A DNA stretch of 64,000 bases from Dysidea avara (Eukaryota > Porifera > Demospongiae > Dictyoceratida > Dysideidae), in the NCBI RefSeq assembly GCF_963678975.1, contig NC_089274.1, forward strand, positions 21,723,133 through 21,787,132. Direction: 5' to 3'. This document shows positions 60,101-64,000 of this stretch, piece after piece. Each line of letters begins with the position of its first letter. The first letter of the stretch is position 1. The notes beneath the pieces are model-generated. The model saw only the letters and a list, made by a program, of their open reading frames with translations, was not told where the DNA came from and did no database searches. The translations under genes were made by a program, and so were the position numbers.

Positions 60101-62973
60101 TGGTATACAGTATGATAGTACTGTATGATATACCACTTGGGCATGCTCACCTAATAGGTAAAGAGACAAACCTACATTCACCACATTACTTTTATACAAA
60201 GGTATCTAGATATCGATTGTGGGTTTAAATTTTGGGCTGTGGTATTCACAAAAAAGAAATGATCATGGGTTTTGCTGGTTTTAGTGGTACCATTTCTAGC
60301 CAAGTAACCCAGTTAAGGTCTAAAATAGTCTAATGTGCTAAAGTAAGTGCTGATGAGAATGTCTGTCATCTTGTCACATGGTTGAAATGTGCTCATATAG
60401 AAAACCATCTCCAACACTCCACTAACAATTATTTAGTGGTGTAGTAGCTGAACTGTGTCATTAAATTATTTTTCCTTGAGAGAATGATTGGCCAGCTAAG
60501 CCTATATGCTAAACTCAAACCCACAATGTAAAACTTTAAGCAGCTCAGTATAAAGAATCAAAGGGAACTGATGTTTTGTAGTTGCCTCAGCATCAAAAGC
60601 ATTGCGGTCAGGGCTATATCATGATATTGCCCTAACCACAGGGTGATATCAAGATATCGCCCTATGGTCAGGGCAATGTGTGAAATATAACCCTGTGGTT
60701 TCCTTTGATCTTAAGTGTCAAAGTGGTATATCAGTACATAGTCTATGATCAGGAGTGGCAGATATAGAAATTTTCAGAGGGGGTTTCAGGTTCAGGAAAT
60801 TCAATAACTATGATTCCACACTGTCCAGCGTGGGGTGAATTTTAAGCTCAGTGGCCTATAGCTACATAGATTTATGGCGTAAACTGGCTAGCAATGAATC
60901 AGTAAAAAAACATCATTTCACAGTTGAATCTTACCAATCCAGGCCTTCGCAGAAAGTTCTGATGCAAAACCACTTGTACTCATTTAAACTATAATTATTT
61001 TTAGAGGCACTTAACACCCTTAAATGTTGCAATGGCATTTTCATTGATTTCATAGGCAAAACTATAAAGTTTGGCTAGTAGAAAAGAGTCCCAATATAAT
61101 ACACTATGTATATATAACCCTTGGTGATTTTATCACTCACACAAATCATAAATAAATTTGGGGCGCACGTTATTTTTCAGAGGGGGTTTCAGCTGAAACC
61201 ATCGCAACCCCCCTGTATCCGCCACTGATCAGTGTATGTTAATGAGAAGTATTGTTTGTACCGGTGTGGTGCATGTATGTTACACACCCTGTGTGGGATA
61301 TTGTATGTGCTCAATAGTACTGTATATTAGGAGATACCTTCATGGTACATTAGTTAGATATAATCAAGCCAAAAGTGCCTTCAGTGTAACCCAAAATGTT
61401 TCCTTTATTCAGTGCAATTTTCTGCTGTGACTGATGGCAGACTGACAGACTGATGCCTTCAGACCAGCATAACTCTATAACAACTAAAGTTACAGGCTTG
61501 ATTTTTTCACTATTAAGTGTTGTTTCAACCCAACAGATGCCTTTCAGCAGGCCGCAGTACGTACAATGCATGCATTTACCTTTGTGTCCTATTTTTCCCA
61601 ATTAAGGTGTTGATTTGCAGTAGTGAAAAATGGCTTTCCTGTAGCTGACTACTATTTTGACGAGAATCATCTGTATTTTCTTAGTCAGTGGATTGATTGC
61701 AGAGGTGCTTCTTGAACTGTTCTTTTATAAAGTTGTGTAACGAGCTGAAAACACCTGACAATGAATGAAGAGTAATGGCCACTTCACTTTCAGTAATTGA
61801 TGGTTGGGGTGCACATTCAGATGCAATGTCCAGCACTATTCTTTATTTTGATGTGGTATTTGTGTGTTCACCAGTCATAATTATGTTACCAAAAAAGTTA
61901 ACAAACAGGAAAAATAGGAATTATAAATTCAAAAAGTAGTAAAACAACGGGGTCCCGGGGTTGCCTACACCTGCTAGTATACTAGTGGAGATTGAACCCC
62001 TAAGTCAGTATAGACTGAAGTAGAGCCACTAGCATATCAGCAGGTGTAGATGACCCCTTGTTTTACTACTTTTCCTATGGTTCTTAATAAAACATAAACC
62101 TGATTCCTTTTTTTCCTTGCACTTGTAAATAGCTAGTATAGTCCAAGTGTTATAGTTGGATTTCAGGCAGATTAATATATCACCACTCTTCCCTAGCTTA
62201 CACAGGACCTGAAGCTATATTGATGCTGCCCTCGAATAGCAGTTGACTTTGAATTGTAGCCAGTACGTACCATCCACAGGTTCTTGCAATGTAAAAATAC
62301 TAGTAGTCACAACACCCATATAAATATAAATTATGATGAACACTTCCCAGGTTCTTAATAAACTGTTTCTCCTGCATTATATGTATAAAATAATTCTCTA
62401 ATGATGTCATTGGATCACCTTATATTTTATGTAGGCATGACATGGCTTCATGTACTAGCCTATGAGAATGCTGAAGGTGCGGGCACTAGAATCATGGATG
62501 CATTCAACATAGCCTACCATGTAAAGCAGCACAACCCCGAATACTATGCCTTACTGAGCAGGGTTCCCATCCCATATGAAATCATGCTCAAAGATTGTAC
62601 GTACAGAAAGCACAGGAAAACCTTCATTCTTGATGACGATGATGAGCTACTTGCAGTGTCACTAAACCACATTGATCGCCGACCGCTAGATGAGAAATCA
62701 CTAGCAGAAGCCAGAAAGGTGTTGTCGTGTGGTACTGATGAGGCAATGAAGAAAATGTACGGAGCATTACGTTATCTACACGAGGTGATGTATAGTAACC
62801 AGTATGCTTATACATGTGATTTGCGACCTGGTGTGCTGGCAGCAGTGAATAACTGGCGAGTCTTTCACTCAAGGGATGCTTTGATCAAAGGTTACCGCAA
62901 GGTCTGTGGAATGCATCATAATCGTGAAGACTGGATGAGCAAGCTCTTAACACTAGAACGACTCAAGAACTGA
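51170..62973 (+). CDS. Gamma-butyrobetaine dioxygenase-like (BBOX1-like), copy B
   Basis: Three exons, 51170-51837, 55957-56024 and 62435-62973, encode 424 residues; phases and exon lengths match copy A almost exactly. The N-terminus MLSFARKMLLSRLALPAIRV is Arg-rich and amphipathic, a mitochondrial-type leader. The zinc cluster is NCPCTKC (Cys66, Cys68, Cys71). The iron triad is His235-Thr-Asp237 in KVLPHTDDPV and His390 in VNNWRVFHSRDAL. The end reads GMHHNREDWMSKLLTLERLKN. The exon 1 donor is GA|GTTAGT, weaker than the consensus, but it keeps the residue spacing of copy A exactly (16 residues from the conserved Trp to the Gly of HVSFG). Introns are 4.1 and 6.4 kb, swollen by transposons. 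Activity on gamma-butyrobetaine or a related trimethylamine is inferred from the family. Confidence 0.87.
51318..51684 (+). other. Tract nearly identical to BBOX1-like copy A (46443-46800, inverted)
   Basis: By eye about 16 differences in ~366 bp separate this tract from the matching part of copy A, whereas sequence on both sides (leader, second half of exon 1 and exon 3) diverges much more. Boundaries fall near AAAGACTCTTGG at the left and CTGTTAACAATG at the right. A gene-conversion tract is the simplest reading. Confidence 0.7.
52309..55188. mobile_element. 2.88-kb element with ~490-bp terminal inverted repeats
   Basis: The left arm (52309-52795) and right arm (54695-55188) are near-mirror images over almost 500 bp, starting GTACGGGTCATTCCATACCA and ending TGACCCGTAC. 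CTTA flanks both ends (52305-52308 and 55189-55192), a 4-bp target duplication. The 1.9-kb interior has no coding sequence I can support and contains repeats of GGCCAATTTTTTTGGCCTTA type. It lies in intron 1 of BBOX1-like B. Superfamily unknown; a foldback-like non-autonomous DNA transposon. Confidence 0.88.
55278..55797. mobile_element. Non-autonomous hAT-like element, copy 2 (inverted)
   Basis: Same element as 16237-16762 in the opposite orientation: CAGTGTTGGGAGTAACGCGT at the left, TTGCCCAACACTG at the right, and the central TCACACGTGACAGCTTAAGG shared with copy 1. Flanks TGTACCTG (55270-55277) and TGTATCTG (55798-55805) are an 8-bp duplication with one mismatch, so this insertion is likely older than copy 1. 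Confidence 0.9.
56039..57866. mobile_element. 1.83-kb inverted-repeat element flanked by TA
   Basis: CACTGTTAAAATTCAGGTGT at the left and ACACCTATAATT...GGTAGCACC...AAATTTTTACAGTG at the right form inverted ends of about 35 bp. TA borders both ends (56037-56038, 57867-57868), as in Tc1/mariner-type insertions. Recurrent AGGGTGT/ACACCC blocks fill both subtermini. It contains a 25-bp-arm hairpin at 56986-57050 (TGTAGGGGATAATAGTTCAC) and no transposase. It starts 14 bp after BBOX1-like B exon 2. Confidence 0.72.
57869..58918. other. BBOX1-like B intron 2, unassigned part
   Basis: AT-rich sequence with nothing supported beyond short simple repeats. Confidence 0.4.
58920..59034. mobile_element. 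Palindromic MITE around CCATGGTATA ends
   Basis: TTATACCATGG at the left and CCATGGTATAA at the right enclose GGATTTGCCTGATATATATG facing CATTTATATCAGGCAAATTCC, with a GC-rich loop (GCCCGGGCCAGCC...GGGCC). Confidence 0.78.
59053..59280. mobile_element. Near-perfect hairpin element with ~100-bp arms
   Basis: The left arm (AGTGCATGATATTAAATCAC, AGTAAAACAATAAGAAGTGT) is repeated inverted on the right with few mismatches, meeting around a ~25-bp loop at about 59152-59176. High arm similarity suggests recent spread or ongoing arm conversion. Confidence 0.85.
59390..59645. repeat. Two tandem copies of a ~130-bp unit
   Basis: AAAAGTGAAGTATCCATTAC followed by a GTTxTCxGCTATGTT block and AATCAAGAACTGTT occurs in both units (from about 59410 and about 59560). 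Confidence 0.8.
59587..61740. mobile_element. Old 2.1-kb element with diverged inverted arms
   Basis: The region 59587-59965 recurs inverted at about 61380-61740, e.g. GTGAAAAAATCAAGCCCGTA against TACAGGCTTGATTTTTTCAC, plus shared GAAGGCATCAGTC and AGCACCTCTG blocks, at an identity I judge near 70%. Weakly coding-like frames occur in the left arm but none is conserved in the right. It hosts a later inverted-repeat insertion (60750-61227). Confidence 0.6.
60750..61227. mobile_element. hAT-like inverted-repeat element of ~480 bp
   Basis: CAGGAGTGGCAGATATAG at the left mirrors CTGTATCCGCCACTG at the right, and TCAGAGGGGGTTTCAG occurs near both ends. The ends resemble the CAGGGGCGGAT type at 12509. 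No matching 8-bp flanks are readable. Confidence 0.6.
61932..62073. mobile_element. Palindromic MITE with AAAAGTAGTAAAACAA ends
   Basis: AAAAGTAGTAAAACAACGGG at the left and CCCTTGTTTTACTACTTTT at the right, with CCTACACCTGCTAGTATACT facing ACTAGCATATCAGCAGGTGT inside. It is about 140 bp. Confidence 0.85.
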
Positions 62974-64000
62974 CTATACTAAGTACTTTGACAATCAATG
63001 CTAGAAAATTTGTTTTCTGCTTAGATTTAGCTATCGCATAATATTATAGGCATGTGTTGGATATTACAGGTGTATAACATATCTATAGATCTAAGTAGCT
63101 GTATGAATGTCCATTATGAAACATAGACAATGCTAGTGTCTGGTGTGCAGGTGTATGATATTTCATTTACAGAGAATTTAACTAGGATGTGGGAGTCAGC
63201 AACTCTATTTAGAATAGGTGTTTAAACAACTGATAAATAGTTTTATATTCTTCACTGTTTTAATACAGTATATGATAGAGTATCTCAATCTCTAAAATTT
63301 ATGTAGAGAGGCTCTAGCTCACCTATAGTTTCCACATTAACAGGTTCCACTGTAAATACCTGTACCAGTTTCATGATATAGAGTACTGAATACAAATACT
63401 TTTCCCCTATACAAAGTTGCTTCTATGAGTCCTATCACACAATAAAGAGGAACTAGCTATGCCAGTGATCTCACATATACTACTATCTCATCGTGATTAG
63501 CTTACAATTCGTATGTAGTGTTTGGAATTTAACTACACTATACATGCAGAGTTTTGTAGAGACATCTCAGAGATTATAGAAATGAATGACAGGTTGTATG
63601 ACATTGTGAGTATTGGGCTGTGGGGTATATGTTTATAGCATAATATATAGTGTGCACAAGGACACAGTACAGACACACATAAATATGGCCCAAACAGAAT
63701 AAAATGTGTACACAATGGTAAAGTTCATATACCATACAAGTATTGAAAGGACACTGAAAACTGCTAAAAGGAAATGCTTCATAGCTGTTGTACTGTAGTA
63801 TGAAGTTTGCCATATGTACAGTAATCCATTGATGTGTTGCATTATACAGCACTACAAAGTACTTGTGTATGTGGATCCATTCTGACATTAGGATCCTCCT
63901 GCATGCTTAACTAAACACAGCTATAAATGAAATCTCATGAAGCTTTAAATAAAACAATAGCAACTATTCTGTGTCATTTACAGCTGAGGTTGACAACTAC
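62974..64000. other. Region downstream of BBOX1-like copy B
   Basis: AT-rich sequence to the right edge, including the 3' UTR of copy B. No gene, RNA or well-delimited repeat is supported; short open frames overlap on the minus strand without recognisable features. Confidence 0.45.

Overview
The window looks like nuclear DNA of an invertebrate animal, most likely a non-bilaterian and possibly a demosponge. The genes are animal-type and split by GT-AG introns. The DNA is AT-rich, short-intron genes sit in compact clusters, and the long spaces between are packed with hAT-like elements, short inverted-repeat elements and APE-type LINEs. The sponge assignment is an inference from gene density and repeat style, not proof.

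Layout. 0.2-3.3 kb: 5' part of a PLEKHM1-like RUN-domain gene (minus), running off the left edge. 3.4-5.6 kb: complete PDSS1-like polyprenyl diphosphate synthase (plus), sharing a 108-bp intergenic promoter with it. 5.7-7.2 kb: LSM1 and ribosomal protein eL18, both minus and 98 bp apart; PDSS1 and LSM1 end tail to tail with 32 bp between stops. 7.4-11.3 kb: ankyrin-repeat gene (plus), 159 bp from the eL18 start. 11.3-17.1 kb: repeats. 17.1-17.6 kb: intronless TMEM229-like gene. 17.8-18.9 kb: two inverted-repeat elements, one carrying a tRNA-like segment. 19.4-23.8 kb: eleven-exon CaMK4-like kinase (minus). 24-37 kb: repeat-rich, with a complete two-ORF LINE (28.5-32.6 kb) inserted into a GC-rich palindromic array, and a 2.77-kb inverted-repeat element. 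37.2-39.4 kb: two tandem intronless CmcI-like class I methyltransferases. 39.9-63.0 kb: two gamma-butyrobetaine dioxygenase (BBOX1)-like paralogues, divergently arranged, each with three exons at equivalent splice phases, and an unrecognised three-exon gene between them. Their introns hold a 2.88-kb element with ~490-bp inverted termini, a second copy of the hAT-like element seen at 16.2 kb, and many MITEs.

The genes do not form one pathway. The housekeeping block (coenzyme Q tail synthesis, mRNA decapping, ribosome) is a compact cluster; the BBOX1-like pair suggests duplicated carnitine-type 2-oxoglutarate dioxygenase chemistry; the CmcI-like pair is a tandem duplication of a family best known from bacteria.

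Most notable: (1) a roughly 365-bp tract in exon 1 of the BBOX1-like pair is about 95% identical between copies whose last exons have diverged far more, which suggests gene conversion between inverted copies, with mostly amino-acid-changing differences since; (2) an about 20-bp motif, often paired, recurs at least a dozen times across the window, inside and outside hAT-like elements; (3) several well-delimited, apparently undescribed inverted-repeat elements with readable target-site duplications. All exon models were built by hand from splice sites, phase and family knowledge remembered, not searched.
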